Shown here one piece after another: positions 26,273 through 34,665 of a stretch of DNA of 64,000 bases. The stretch covers positions 372,001 to 436,000 of the forward strand of contig NZ_JAHTLF010000008.1 in assembly GCF_024614185.1 (NCBI RefSeq), given 5' to 3'. The DNA is from Nocardioides carbamazepini. Its GTDB lineage: Bacteria; Actinomycetota; Actinomycetes; Propionibacteriales; Nocardioidaceae. Both the position numbers and the translations under genes were made by a program. The notes beneath the pieces are model-generated. The model had not been told where the DNA came from. It searched no databases and saw only the letters and a list, made by a program, of their open reading frames with translations. Every line of letters begins with the position of its first letter. Position 1 is the first letter of the stretch.

Positions 26273-27667
26273 TCACTCCCGCTCGGGATTGCGGATGAGC
26301 AGCCACGACAGCGCACCGCCGGCGACGAGCAGCCCGGCGCACCACAGCATCGCGGCCCGGTAGCCGGCGCTGAAGACCTCCGGCCGCTGGTAATCCGCAC
26401 CCGCGAGACCGACCATGAGGGGAAGAGCCGCCACGGCCAGCAGCGACCCGGCGCGCGCGACGGCGTTGTTGACGCCCGAGGCGACGCCGGCGTGGTGGTC
26501 GGGCGCGGCGGCCAGGACGGCCGCGGTCAGCGGGGCGACGAGGGCAGCCAGGCCCAGCCCGAACACGGTCAACGGCACGGCGACGTCCGTCCAGTAGTGC
26601 AGGTCGTCGTCGACCCGGCTGAGCAGCAGGGTGCCGACGGCGCAGAGAAGCGGCCCCACCGTCATCGGCAGGCGCGGCCCGATCCGCCCGGCCAGCGCGC
26701 CGCCGCGTCCGGCGAGCAGCAGCATCATGACGGTGATGGGCAGGGTGGCGAGGCCGGCCTCCAGCGGGCCGAGACCGGCGACGGTCTGCAGCTGCAGGAC
26801 GAGGAGGAAGAGCACCCCGCCGAGGGCGGCGTACGTCAGCAGGGTCATCGCGTTCGCCGCGCTGAACTGGCGCGAGGCGAACAGCGCCGGCGGGAGCATC
26901 GGGTGCGGCCGGCGTCGTTCGTTGATCACGAACGCGACACCGGAGACGAGACCCACGCCGAGGGACACGGCGGCGACACCCGGCTCGGCCGTCCCCTGGA
27001 TGAGGGCATAGGTGAGCCCGCCGAGCCCGAGGGTGCCGAGAACTGCCCCGGTCGAGTCGAACCCGGGCACGGCTGCCGGGTCTCGGGTCTCGGGGACCCG
27101 GCGGGCCACGACGAGGGTCACCACGGCGACCGGGAGGTTGATCAGGAACACCCAGCGCCAGCTCACCGCCTGTACCAACCAGCCGCCGAGGAAGGGGCCG
27201 ACGGCGGTGGCGACACCACCGAGACCGGACCAGGTCCCGATCGCCCGGGCCCGGTCGACCGGCGCGAAGGTGCCCTGGATCATCGCGAGACTGCCCGGCA
27301 CCAGCAGGGCCGCCGTGACGCCCTGGGCGATCCGGGCGAGGATCAGCACCGGCGCCGTCGGCGCGAGGCCGCACGCCACCGAGGTCAGGGCGAACCCGAG
27401 GACTCCGATCACGAAGACCCGACGGCGACCGAACCGGTCGCCGAGCGACCCGCCGAGGAGGGTCAGCGACGCGAGGCTGAGCAGATAGCCGTTCGACACC
27501 CATTGGAGCTGCTCGAGGCTGGCATCGAGGTCCTCGCCGATCCGGTGCAGGGCGACGTTGACGACGGTGCTGTCGAGCAGCGCCAGCGACGAGCCGAGGA
27601 TCGCGGCGGCGAGCACCGCCCGCCCCGTCCGCGACCCGACGGTGACCTCGGCGCAGGTCGGATCCAC
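26273..27667 (-). CDS. MFS multidrug efflux transporter (DHA2, EmrB/QacA-like)
   Basis: 464 residues with about 14 hydrophobic helices. Early motif D1 LLDSTVVNVALHRIG, motif A GGSLGDRFGRRRVF and motif C AVGPFLGGWLV are those of drug:H+ antiporters of the DHA2 group. It would expel hydrophobic compounds across the membrane; substrates are unknown. It begins 9 bases after the TetR gene's stop on the same strand, so regulator and pump form one operon, and the operator at 28443-28467 should control both. The C-terminus ends RNPERE, complete. Confidence 0.9.
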   Translation of the reverse strand: MDPTCAEVTVGSRTGRAVLAAAILGSSLALLDSTVVNVALHRIGEDLDASLEQLQWVSNGYLLSLASLTLLGGSLGDRFGRRRVFVIGVLGFALTSVACGLAPTAPVLILARIAQGVTAALLVPGSLAMIQGTFAPVDRARAIGTWSGLGGVATAVGPFLGGWLVQAVSWRWVFLINLPVAVVTLVVARRVPETRDPAAVPGFDSTGAVLGTLGLGGLTYALIQGTAEPGVAAVSLGVGLVSGVAFVINERRRPHPMLPPALFASRQFSAANAMTLLTYAALGGVLFLLVLQLQTVAGLGPLEAGLATLPITVMMLLLAGRGGALAGRIGPRLPMTVGPLLCAVGTLLLSRVDDDLHYWTDVAVPLTVFGLGLAALVAPLTAAVLAAAPDHHAGVASGVNNAVARAGSLLAVAALPLMVGLAGADYQRPEVFSAGYRAAMLWCAGLLVAGGALSWLLIRNPERE

Positions 27668-27676
27668 GGTGAGAGG

Positions 27677-28357
27677 CTAGACGTCGTCGCGTCGGGCGGT
27701 GGCGGGACCGGTGCCCTGGGCCATGGCGACGGCCGTCTCGATGACATAGGCCTTCACCGGCTCGTACGGAATCGCCTCGGTGCCGGGTAGCCCGGGGTCC
27801 TCGTCGCGGACGGCGATGCGCATGTGGGTCAGGTTGAGCACGCCGAGCGCCTGGGCGTAGTAGAGGTTGGAGAGCATGCCGGGATCCTCGACATGGAAGT
27901 CCCCCGCGGCGACGCCGTGCTCCAGGATCGTCGTCATCCGGCCGAGGCAGCTGGCCATGCCGATGCCGAGCTTGAGCATCGTCTCCTCGCTGATCTCCTT
28001 GAGCAGCTCGTCACCGCGCCGCCGCAGCAGGACCAGGGCACAGTCGACGAAGGCCGGGTGCTGCTGGCCGAAGTCGAGGAAGGCACCGGCCAGGGCTCGC
28101 AATTGGTCGGCGGGCGACGCCGAGTCGTCGAGCCGCTCCGTCATCAGGCTGTCCAGGTCGGCGAGGTAGCCGACCAGGGTCAGCGCGAAGAGCTCCTCCT
28201 TGCTGGAGAAGTGTCGATAGACGACGGCGCGGTTGATCCCCACCACGCGGGCGATGTCTTCCACGTGCGCTTCGCGCATGCCGCGCTCGTCGAAAAGGGC
28301 GCGGGTGGCTGCCAGGATCTTCTCGGTCCGTGCAGCCCGCTGGTCCACAGCTGGCAT
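27677..28357 (-). CDS. TetR-family transcriptional repressor
   Basis: 226 residues. The DNA-binding helix-turn-helix is at about residues 30-50 (EAHVEDIARVVGINRAVVYRHF, here split: EAHVEDIARVVG then INRAVVYRHF), followed by the ligand-binding helical domain. ATG 28357 gives the family-typical short lead before RTEKILAATRALF; an upstream frame exists but adds non-homologous sequence. It is the first gene of an operon with a DHA2 pump, and a perfect 8-bp inverted repeat lies upstream as a probable autoregulatory operator. The inducer is unknown. Confidence 0.88.
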   Translation of the reverse strand: MPAVDQRAARTEKILAATRALFDERGMREAHVEDIARVVGINRAVVYRHFSSKEELFALTLVGYLADLDSLMTERLDDSASPADQLRALAGAFLDFGQQHPAFVDCALVLLRRRGDELLKEISEETMLKLGIGMASCLGRMTTILEHGVAAGDFHVEDPGMLSNLYYAQALGVLNLTHMRIAVRDEDPGLPGTEAIPYEPVKAYVIETAVAMAQGTGPATARRDDV

Positions 28358-28442
28358 CTCGTTGTCGGAGCCGGCGCCGACGGCGATCCGGCCCGTCCCC
28401 CTTCCCCGTGTCACTGGCTCCCAGCCCCAACGAGCATGCACC

Positions 28443-28467
28443 CCAGGTAGTCACTCCCCCTACCTGG
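28443..28467. promoter_or_regulatory. Probable TetR operator
   Basis: CCAGGTAG (28443-28450) and CTACCTGG (28460-28467) are exact inverted repeats with a 9-base spacer, 86 bases upstream of the TetR start. A GTCACTC direct repeat overlaps it. The size suits a TetR dimer. Confidence 0.65.
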
Positions 28468-28549
28468 TCACTCGTCAAGAAAACAGCATAGTGCGGCACG
28501 ACCGCGGCCCGACCCGCTCGGAGCGCAGCCATCGCGGCTGACAATATAT

Positions 28550-28589
28550 AGAAGGCCTCATCCTATTGGTGTTCTTTGTAAGGCCTTCT
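28550..28589. promoter_or_regulatory. AT-rich promoter and inverted repeat of the XRE gene
   Basis: AGAAGGCCT (28550-28558) and AGGCCTTCT (28581-28589) are exact inverted repeats 22 bases apart. Just upstream, AATATATA (28543-28550) is a likely -10 region, in unusually AT-rich sequence. The arrangement fits autoregulation by the downstream XRE protein. Confidence 0.55.
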
Positions 28590-28604
28590 CGCGACGATCT
28601 ACAC

Positions 28605-28874
28605 ATGCCTTGGAGTGCTGACGCCGGTCGCCTGCTCGGGCAGCGGGTACGCCAGCTCCGCGACGAGAAGGCCTTGACCCAGGAGGCGCTGGCCCAACTC
28701 GCGGGATGCACCAAGAACCACGTGCAGGTGATCGAGGCCGCCGGACGCGCGGCCCCCGGCCGAGTCGATATGGGTCGCCAGATCAATCTCCGTATGGACA
28801 CACTGTTCGGCATCGCCGAGGCCCTGGACGTGCACCCTTGGGATCTGATCAAGGAGGCAGCGACCGGCGCTTGA
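28605..28874 (+). CDS. XRE-family helix-turn-helix regulator
   Basis: An 89-residue Cro/C1-type DNA-binding protein: LLGQRVRQLRDEKALTQEAL, AQLAGCTKNHVQVIEAAGR and the helix TLFGIAEALDVHPWDLI. Recognition helix residues are in CTKNHVQVIE. ATG 28605 is preferred; a TTG 13 codons upstream is also in frame but lies within the inverted repeat. It is a lone regulator with no obvious partner on its strand. The AT-rich leader and lack of conserved neighbours suggest acquired DNA. Confidence 0.83.
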   Translation: MPWSADAGRLLGQRVRQLRDEKALTQEALAQLAGCTKNHVQVIEAAGRAAPGRVDMGRQINLRMDTLFGIAEALDVHPWDLIKEAATGA

Positions 28875-28945
28875 GGCCGGGAGTCGTCCACCCGCAACGG
28901 GCTCTGTGCGGAACAAGCTGCTACTCCACGTCGCGACCGGTCACC

Positions 28946-28987
28946 GGCCCGACCCGGCCGCGGCTAACTGGCAGGGCGGGTCGGGCC
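28946..28987. terminator. Bidirectional terminator hairpin
   Basis: GGCCCGACCC (28946-28955) pairs exactly with GGGTCGGGCC (28978-28987) around a 22-base loop, between the convergent XRE gene and coiled-coil gene. The right arm encodes the last residues of the latter. Confidence 0.55.
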
Positions 28988-29563
28988 ACCCGACAGAGAA
29001 TCAGGCGCGGCACCCGCCGCAGCAGCCGTAGGCCCTGTGGGCAGATGCAGACCCGTAGCCAACGCGTACACCCGGTCATCAAGACCCTGGATAGCGGCCC
29101 TGAGTGCGCTGCCGAGGTCCGCGAGATCCGCCTTCGACTCCTTCCGGGTCTCGTCGATCCTCGCACTCAGCTCTTTCCGGGTCTCGTCGATCCTCCCGGT
29201 CAACTCACCCCGCGTCTCATCGATCCTCGCGGACAACTCACCCCGCGTCTCATCGATCCTCGCGATCAACTCACCCCGCGTCTCATCGATCCTCGCGGAC
29301 AACTCACCCCGCGTCTCATCGAGCTTCTCGCCAAGGTCGGCAATATCAGCCTTCGACTCGGCCCGCGTCGCGTCGACCTTCTTTCCGAGTTCAGCAGCGT
29401 CATCCTTCGCCGCACCCCGCACAGCATCGACCTTCGCGTCAAGGCCAGCGAAGCTGGCCTTGACGTCGGCCTTGAAGCTGTCGAGCTGTCTGACCATGAG
29501 ACCGTAGAGCGCGGCTGCGGTGCCGAGCAGGGCGGCCAGGGAAACCCAGGTGTCGAGGTCCAT
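28964..29563 (-). CDS. Membrane-anchored coiled-coil protein with 11-residue repeats
   Basis: 199 residues. One N-terminal membrane helix (about 6-25, WVSLAALLGTAAALYGLMV) is followed by a charged helical rod. Residues ~74-139 consist of 11-residue units of the form RIDETRGELSA, repeated six times and nearly identical in the middle copies; flanking segments (LGEKLDETRGE, DATRAESKADI) are degenerate versions. Hendecad repeats favour right-handed coiled coils. No enzymatic motif and no named family recognised. ATG 29563 has GGAG 6 bases upstream. The repeat copies are almost identical as DNA, so copy number may vary between strains. Confidence 0.72.
   Translation of the reverse strand: MDLDTWVSLAALLGTAAALYGLMVRQLDSFKADVKASFAGLDAKVDAVRGAAKDDAAELGKKVDATRAESKADIADLGEKLDETRGELSARIDETRGELIARIDETRGELSARIDETRGELTGRIDETRKELSARIDETRKESKADLADLGSALRAAIQGLDDRVYALATGLHLPTGPTAAAAGAAPDSLSGGPTRPAS
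29145..29342. repeat. 33-bp coding tandem repeat, six copies
   Basis: Units begin at 29145, 29178, 29211, 29244, 29277 and 29310, each with CGCGTCTCATCGATCCTCGC or a close variant. The last four are nearly identical. 33 bp equals 11 codons, so the frame survives changes in copy number. Confidence 0.85.
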
Positions 29564-29831
29564 CGTGATCTCCACTCCTCCAGTGTGCGTGACGGCAGCG
29601 GCGATCGCCAGCAGGTATGCGGAGAATAGGCAGTGGTCACGACGCCACGACGCCCACTGGACACGGCCTGTGGACGACACCGACTCCGCGGCAGGCTGTG
29701 GACAGAACGTGGTCCTTCGCGACACAGGAGTGAACCCGAGCGGCTGAAGGCAAGGCCCATGACCGGCGCCGTCAGCATGCTGGCGCACGCCGGCAGCACC
29801 GTGATCGTCGGGACGGTGCCAGCCAGGACCT

Positions 29832-30110
29832 TCAGGTGGGGTCATCCAGCCGGGACCGCTCGTCGAGACTGTCAGCGAGATCCCAGTTGTCGCGGCCGAC
29901 ATAGCGGGGCGGATCCGCGGCGCCTCGCCGGGCGGCTCGCTCGGCAACCCGGGCAGGGGCTCGGTTGACGAGCTCGTTGAGAACCCCGCCGGGGATGCGG
30001 TCGATGATCTGGTCCGCGACACGACCGGCGACTCCGTCGCCGAGAATTCCGCTGACGACGACTCGGTCGATGAGGTGGTCGATGAGGTGGTCGATCGGAC
30101 GGCTCCCCAT
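29832..30110 (-). CDS. Small hypothetical protein
   Basis: A 92-residue protein starting at ATG 30110, which has AGGAG seven bases upstream; this ribosome site is the main support. The sequence reads MGSRPIDHLIDHLIDRVVVSG and contains two copies of DHLI, then a helical Arg/Ala-rich middle and an acidic end (NWDLADSLDERSRLDDPT). No family is recognised and no membrane helix is evident. It stands alone between the coiled-coil gene (269 bases away) and the secreted-protein gene, on the same strand as both. Confidence 0.45.
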   Translation of the reverse strand: MGSRPIDHLIDHLIDRVVVSGILGDGVAGRVADQIIDRIPGGVLNELVNRAPARVAERAARRGAADPPRYVGRDNWDLADSLDERSRLDDPT

Positions 30111-30459
30111 GAGGGATCTCCTGGCCTCGCGGATGCACGTGCGGGTGACCGGTGACGCATGAAGGAGCACGACCGGCGCCATGGGAGAGTTACAGCGCCG
30201 GCCGTGCGATCAGGGGACCAGAATCAGGTGGGCGCCTCGTCGGGACGCCCACAGCGGATCCGGGTTGAGCGGCTCGGTACGGGTCGACCGCGTGCTTCCA
30301 GGCGGATCCTCCGCCGTGGCAGGTCGAGGCACTACGCACGTCGGCCAAGGGGACTGCACAGGTGGACCCGGCGGGGCGAGGACCTGTGTCCCCGCCCCCG
30401 CCGAGCGATCCGCTGTGCCACCTTCCTAGCCAGGCGAGATCAAGGCCAGATCGCCCCGA
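30111..30459. other. 349-base stretch with no supported gene
   Basis: Open frames here lack ribosome sites, plausible composition or recognisable domains. I see no RNA gene or strong repeat. It should contain the terminator of the secreted-protein gene at 30460 and the promoter of the small gene at 29832. Confidence 0.5.
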
Positions 30460-32169
30460 TCAACTGCACTTCGCCGTGACATTGGCACTAGCCGTGGCCG
30501 ACGCCGACGAGGCGGCCTTCTGGGCCTTCTTCGCCTTCTTCAGCTTCTTCTTCAGCTTCTTGATCTTCTTCGCGGGCTTGTGCGCCTTCTTTGCCTTCTT
30601 CAGCTTGGTCTTCGCCTTCTTCACCTTGGCCGTGGCCTCGGTCAGGGCGACCTGCGCCGAGCCAGCGGCAGCCTGAGCTGCCTGGCAGGCGGGTGTATCG
30701 GCGGGGTTGGGGACCGGCGGGATGACAACGGCCGGCTCGGCGACGGGCCCGACCTCGGACGATGTCCCGGACACGCTCTCCTCGCCCCGCACCGCAGTGG
30801 TGCGGAACGTGATCTGCTTCCCAACCTCGGCGCTGGACAGCGCCAGCGTGAGCTCAGTAGCACCATCGATCTCGATGCCATTAGCCAGCCACTGGTTGGT
30901 CAGCACCACCCCCTCGGTCGCGTTGAACGTCGCCGGCGTGCCGGTCAGCGTGTCCCCTACCTTCGGGTTGCCAAGATCACCCGTGGACGACGCGATCGTG
31001 GCCGCGCTCACGACCTCCATGGGCGGAACCACCACGTCGGCGAGGATCACCTGGAGGTTGGCGATACCGCCGGTGACCGATGAGATCGTCTTGCCGGACA
31101 GGTCGAGACCGTCGACTTGCTCGCGATAGGCCGCGACCTTGGCGGCCACGGAGCCACTGCTGCGGCCGTAGACGTAGAGCTTGTCCGCATCGGTACGCAC
31201 GACGTACAGATAGACGGTCGCCCCCGAGACAGCAATCAACGCGGCCTCGACCGGGTTGCCCTCCACCGTCGCCCCGGGCGTGGGGAGGTTGGGGGGAAGC
31301 ATCGTGTCGTCGATGCGGGTCCCGTCGGATTTCATGGCGTAGACCTTGCCGGCCGCGGTGACGCCGACGGCGACCTGCTTGCTCGCCTGGACGTCGACCA
31401 GCGGATCCGCCGGTCCGCTCGGACGGCCCGCCATCTCCGGGAACGCCGGCACGGTCACGGTCCCCTGGCTGGTGCTGTCGTGGTTCCAGATCAAGACACC
31501 CCCGTTGGCCAGCCTCAGCACCAGACCGGGCTTCTCGCTGAAGATGTCGACCTGCTCGACCTGCTCCGGCAGATCGAGGACGCGGTAGATGTACGCCCCG
31601 ACCTCGTCGATGATGGCGTAGGTCGCGACGCCGACCCTGCCGTCGTCCAGCAGGATCCCGATGATCTCGCCGTTGGCCGCCATCCTCGCAGCCTTGGCCG
31701 GCGCGCCAGAGCCGCCGAGCAACTCCGCACTCGTCAAACCGTTCACGACTCCCGCGAGGTCAGCCGCGGAAGCAGTTGATCCCCACACATGCGGAAGGCC
31801 GTCGTCGGTCACCACCCCCACGATCTCGCCGCCCGCGCTCCCTGACGCGCCGAGCGAGAGGATCCGCTTGCCGGCCACGCCGCCGGGGCCGGACGGAATG
31901 TCCAACGCCACATTGGCGTCGCTCTTGATCCGCTCCAAGGTGCCGTCGCTGGCACGGACCGCAAAGACGTTGTTGTCCGTGCGCTGGCTGATGGCTGTGT
32001 AGCCCTCCGCCTCGGTCCCCGCCGGCACCGTGGAGTCCACCCCGACCAGGGAGACACTGCCGCCCGACTCCATCGGTTCCATCGACACGGCCGACGGCGA
32101 TGCAACGGCGACAGTTCCGGCCACCAGGCCGATCACCCCCACCAGCGCTGTTGATATCCGCACTCGCAC
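30460..32169 (-). CDS. Secreted propeller-like protein with Ig-like domain and Lys-rich helical tail
   Basis: 569 residues with an N-terminal signal peptide (about 1-24). Residues 30-370 show repeated short strands of the RCC1/propeller sort (GEIVGVVTDDGLPHVWGS, GEIIGILLDDGRVGVAT, KQVAVGVTAAGKVYAM). An Ig-like unit follows (GNPKVGDTLTGTPATFN ... NQWLANGIEIDGAT). The C-terminus (495-568) is a helix pair of KKAKK repeats bounded by C495 and C568, probably disulphide-closed. Function unknown. The GTG at 32169 is 45 bases downstream of a TGTAACA-N3-TGTTACG palindrome like that before the Mce operon. Last gene in the secreted cluster. Confidence 0.72.
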   Translation of the reverse strand: MRVRISTALVGVIGLVAGTVAVASPSAVSMEPMESGGSVSLVGVDSTVPAGTEAEGYTAISQRTDNNVFAVRASDGTLERIKSDANVALDIPSGPGGVAGKRILSLGASGSAGGEIVGVVTDDGLPHVWGSTASAADLAGVVNGLTSAELLGGSGAPAKAARMAANGEIIGILLDDGRVGVATYAIIDEVGAYIYRVLDLPEQVEQVDIFSEKPGLVLRLANGGVLIWNHDSTSQGTVTVPAFPEMAGRPSGPADPLVDVQASKQVAVGVTAAGKVYAMKSDGTRIDDTMLPPNLPTPGATVEGNPVEAALIAVSGATVYLYVVRTDADKLYVYGRSSGSVAAKVAAYREQVDGLDLSGKTISSVTGGIANLQVILADVVVPPMEVVSAATIASSTGDLGNPKVGDTLTGTPATFNATEGVVLTNQWLANGIEIDGATELTLALSSAEVGKQITFRTTAVRGEESVSGTSSEVGPVAEPAVVIPPVPNPADTPACQAAQAAAGSAQVALTEATAKVKKAKTKLKKAKKAHKPAKKIKKLKKKLKKAKKAQKAASSASATASANVTAKCS

Positions 32170-32214
32170 AGTGAATCACTCCTCGAAATCATATAGAGAA
32201 TGTCCCGGAATCTT

Positions 32215-32231
32215 TGTAACACTCTGTTACG
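32215..32231. promoter_or_regulatory. Palindrome TGTAACA-CTC-TGTTACG
   Basis: Lies 46 bases before the secreted propeller gene start. It matches the dyads at 37745-37761 and 48014-48030 in spacing and half-site. Confidence 0.6.
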
Positions 32232-32273
32232 GCAAACGACAGGTCATTTGCCGACTTCTTGACAACGTCATTC

Positions 32274-33074
32274 TCAGGGCTGGTAGATCGAGACCTCCAC
32301 CGGCCAGTCGACCTGGTATCCGGCGTCCGGCAGGCCGGCCACTCGATTCACCCGCTCCGGCAGCCTGCCGGGGCAGAACTTGTCGTTGTTGCTCACCGCC
32401 CCGGCCTGGACCGCGCCCGTGATGACGGCCTGTGCCCGATAGGGCGGGGTGAGCAGCGGGCCGGTGACGGTGGCGCGCACCTCACCGGTGAACGGGACCC
32501 GGCACTGCAGGCCGAAGACGCCGGCGGAGCCGCTGACACGGAGCCGGAGGTCCATGGTCAGGCCGTCGTCGGAGTCGTCGCAGGAGATGTCACTGCTCAT
32601 CGGCTCGGCTATCACCTCCGTGGGCACGTTCTCCATCGCAGGCAGGCCCGCGATCGAGAAATCGGCCTTGAGGCTGTTGGTGATCACCCCGTCGGCGGGA
32701 ATGATCAGGCGACCCTGGACACCAGTGCAGCCGCCGGAGCTTGCCGCGACCAAGCGGACGACGCCGCAGACTGAGACATCGATCTCGGTGACGCTCAACG
32801 GGCCTTCTCCGGTGACCGTCCCGTCCGTGACCCGAGCAACGAACCCGTACTCCGTGGGTGGCGGGTTGGGATTCGGCTTACACGCCGCCGGCCGCGGCAC
32901 CACCGACGTCACCGCCTCGGGCAGGGCTGCCGCCACCGTGGTCACCTCGGGTGCCGCCGAGCCGGGCAGCATGGTCAGGACCACGGCGGCTATCGCCAGT
33001 GGCGGCGCCCACCGCCGGGCGTACCGCGTCCAGGTGGCCGACCGTGCGGGCATGGTCATGCTCTGCTTCCTCAT
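32274..33074 (-). CDS. Secreted protein of unknown function
   Basis: 266 residues with a signal sequence (about 18-42, APPLAIAAVVLTMLPGSAA). The mature part is beta-rich with Cys pairs (SVCGVVRLV, SGGCTGVQGRL, ISCDDSDDGLTMDLRLRV, LQCRVPF, FCPGRLPE), suggesting disulphide-stabilised sandwich domains. No family is recognised. ATG 33074 has AAGGA 4-8 bases upstream. It follows the CBM-containing gene across a strong terminator hairpin, so it may have its own promoter or rely on read-through. The neighbourhood suggests a role at the cell surface linked to the Mce importer. Confidence 0.72.
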   Translation of the reverse strand: MRKQSMTMPARSATWTRYARRWAPPLAIAAVVLTMLPGSAAPEVTTVAAALPEAVTSVVPRPAACKPNPNPPPTEYGFVARVTDGTVTGEGPLSVTEIDVSVCGVVRLVAASSGGCTGVQGRLIIPADGVITNSLKADFSIAGLPAMENVPTEVIAEPMSSDISCDDSDDGLTMDLRLRVSGSAGVFGLQCRVPFTGEVRATVTGPLLTPPYRAQAVITGAVQAGAVSNNDKFCPGRLPERVNRVAGLPDAGYQVDWPVEVSIYQP

Positions 33075-33093
33075 GTTTCCTTACTGTTTGTGA

Positions 33094-33130
33094 GCCCGGG
33101 GGCCTCGGCACTCAGCCGAGTCCCCCGGGC
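33094..33130 (-). terminator. 16-bp stem terminator
   Basis: GCCCGGGGGCCTCGGC (33094-33109) pairs with GCCGAGTCCCCCGGGC (33115-33130), one mismatch, 5-base loop. It ends the secreted CBM-protein gene. Confidence 0.75.
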
Positions 33131-33149
33131 CTGGTGTGGGTCGCCGACC

Positions 33150-34475
33150 TCAGCTGTTGATCAACGAGAGGTCATCGAACTGCGCCCAGGTGTCGCCGTG
33201 CGGCCACAGGCCGCCGAAGACCTCCACGCCGGTGTGGTTGCCGCTGTTGAAGGTCACGGTCACCTTGGTGTACCCGGCGAAGTGGCCGAACTTCTGCTCG
33301 GCGATCACGGTGCCGTCGAGCGTGCGCACGCCGAAGTAGCCGTCGGCGTTGTTCGACGACGTACGAATCCACCCGCTCAGGGTGTAGTTGCTGTTGCGAG
33401 CGAGAATTGTCTTCTGGTGGAGGTCGTTCCACTTGTTGTTGTTGTTGCGCACCCAGCCGTTGTCGGGCCCCGTGCGGGCGTTGCCGAGGCCGTGGTCGAC
33501 GCCGCACTGACCGGCGCATTCCCACGGGCCCATGCCGGCATCCGCGAAGTCACCGTCGGACAGTGCCTCCTGGATGCGGCCCGGACGCGGCGGCCGGGTC
33601 GTCGGCAGGCCCATCGCGGTGCGCACCGTGTTGGCACTCACCGACCAGATCGTCGTGTCCATCGTGGCCGAGTTCTTGCCCGGACCGGAGTTGGCCTGGT
33701 CGTCGGCGATGTCGATAACTCCATTGAGCGCTCCGGTGAGACCGCAGTTGCTGGCCTTGGGCAGGCCCCAGGAGTTGTCCACGACGGTCTGCCCGCTGAT
33801 CCGGATCACTCCGGTGCCCTGGTAGTCATAGTCGATGGTGCCGGGGTCACCGGTGACCGGCTGGTTGGGCGGCGGCGGGTCGGTGGTGCCGGCGGTCAGG
33901 TTCAGCTTGATCGGAGAGGCGTCCGAACCGATGGTGCACTTGTCGCCCAGCATGGTCAGCACGTCGGTGAACGGGTTGGAGATCTTGGCCTTGAGGTTGA
34001 GGTTCATCACCGGATCGTTGGTCATCAGATTGTCGAGGTTGAGCTGCGGCAGCCCGACGATCTGCGGGGTGATGTATGCCTCCAGCGGCCAGAACTCGAA
34101 GCCAGGGAGACCGAGGATGCCGCCCGGCAACTCGATGGGCGGAGCCTGCAGGGCGCTGATCCCGTTGGCAGGGGGGACTGAGATCGTGGTTTGCGTGTAC
34201 GTGTCGGCGATGCCACCGAACTGCAGGATCATCGGGTCGGTGGAGGTCGCCTCGTCGAACTTGCCGGCCTTGATCGAGACACTGCTGGTCTCCATGACGT
34301 AGCACACGGTGACCGCGTCGTTCAGAACCGGGCAGTTGGCGAACTTCTGGAGGTGAGCAGGCAGCGGATCGGCCTGGGCGGGAGCGGCACCGAGGCCGGC
34401 ACTCAGGCCGGTGATCGCGACGGCCACCGACGCCAGGGCGACGACGGGGCGCCGAAGGCGCAGTTTTCGGAACAT
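33150..34475 (-). CDS. Secreted protein with C-terminal carbohydrate-binding-like domain
   Basis: 441 residues; signal peptide about 1-35 (ends APAQA). The first ~280 mature residues are beta-rich with ...NCPVLNDAVTVCYVMETSS and DKCTIGSDASPI, a pattern I have seen in actinobacterial secreted proteins of unknown role. From about residue 305 a jelly-roll-like module begins: DGDFADAGMGPWECAG, GWVRNNNNKWND, NYTLSGWIRTSS and AQFDDLSLINS, as in CBM4/9-type carbohydrate-binding or galactose-binding domains. It could bind cell-envelope glycans. Position within the cluster downstream of the Mce operon is the only functional clue. Confidence 0.72.
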   Translation of the reverse strand: MFRKLRLRRPVVALASVAVAITGLSAGLGAAPAQADPLPAHLQKFANCPVLNDAVTVCYVMETSSVSIKAGKFDEATSTDPMILQFGGIADTYTQTTISVPPANGISALQAPPIELPGGILGLPGFEFWPLEAYITPQIVGLPQLNLDNLMTNDPVMNLNLKAKISNPFTDVLTMLGDKCTIGSDASPIKLNLTAGTTDPPPPNQPVTGDPGTIDYDYQGTGVIRISGQTVVDNSWGLPKASNCGLTGALNGVIDIADDQANSGPGKNSATMDTTIWSVSANTVRTAMGLPTTRPPRPGRIQEALSDGDFADAGMGPWECAGQCGVDHGLGNARTGPDNGWVRNNNNKWNDLHQKTILARNSNYTLSGWIRTSSNNADGYFGVRTLDGTVIAEQKFGHFAGYTKVTVTFNSGNHTGVEVFGGLWPHGDTWAQFDDLSLINS

Positions 34476-34593
34476 GTCAGAATCTCTTTCGTTGAGGTGT
34501 GGTGCGTTTGACTTCCCCGCGGACCAACTCGCGGAGCTCTCTGGGGCGCCGGCGATCGCAGTGGGGCGTCGACCGCCCTTGACCGGCCGGGTC

Positions 34594-34619
34594 CCGGCCG
34601 CCGTCGCATCGGCGGCCGG
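34594..34619 (-). terminator. Hairpin after secreted paralogue B
   Basis: CCGGCCGCCG (34594-34603) pairs with CGGCGGCCGG (34610-34619) around TCGCAT. The sequence closely resembles the terminator at 36781-36817 behind paralogue A. Confidence 0.7.
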
Positions 34620-34665
34620 CACCCGGCTCCTCCCGACCCGAGGGGCGCCGGCCCGGAGGGGTGGC

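Noticed and set aside
30159..30479. 106-codon forward open frame
   Set aside because: No ribosome site, Arg-rich random-looking translation, and it overlaps the end of the secreted-protein gene.
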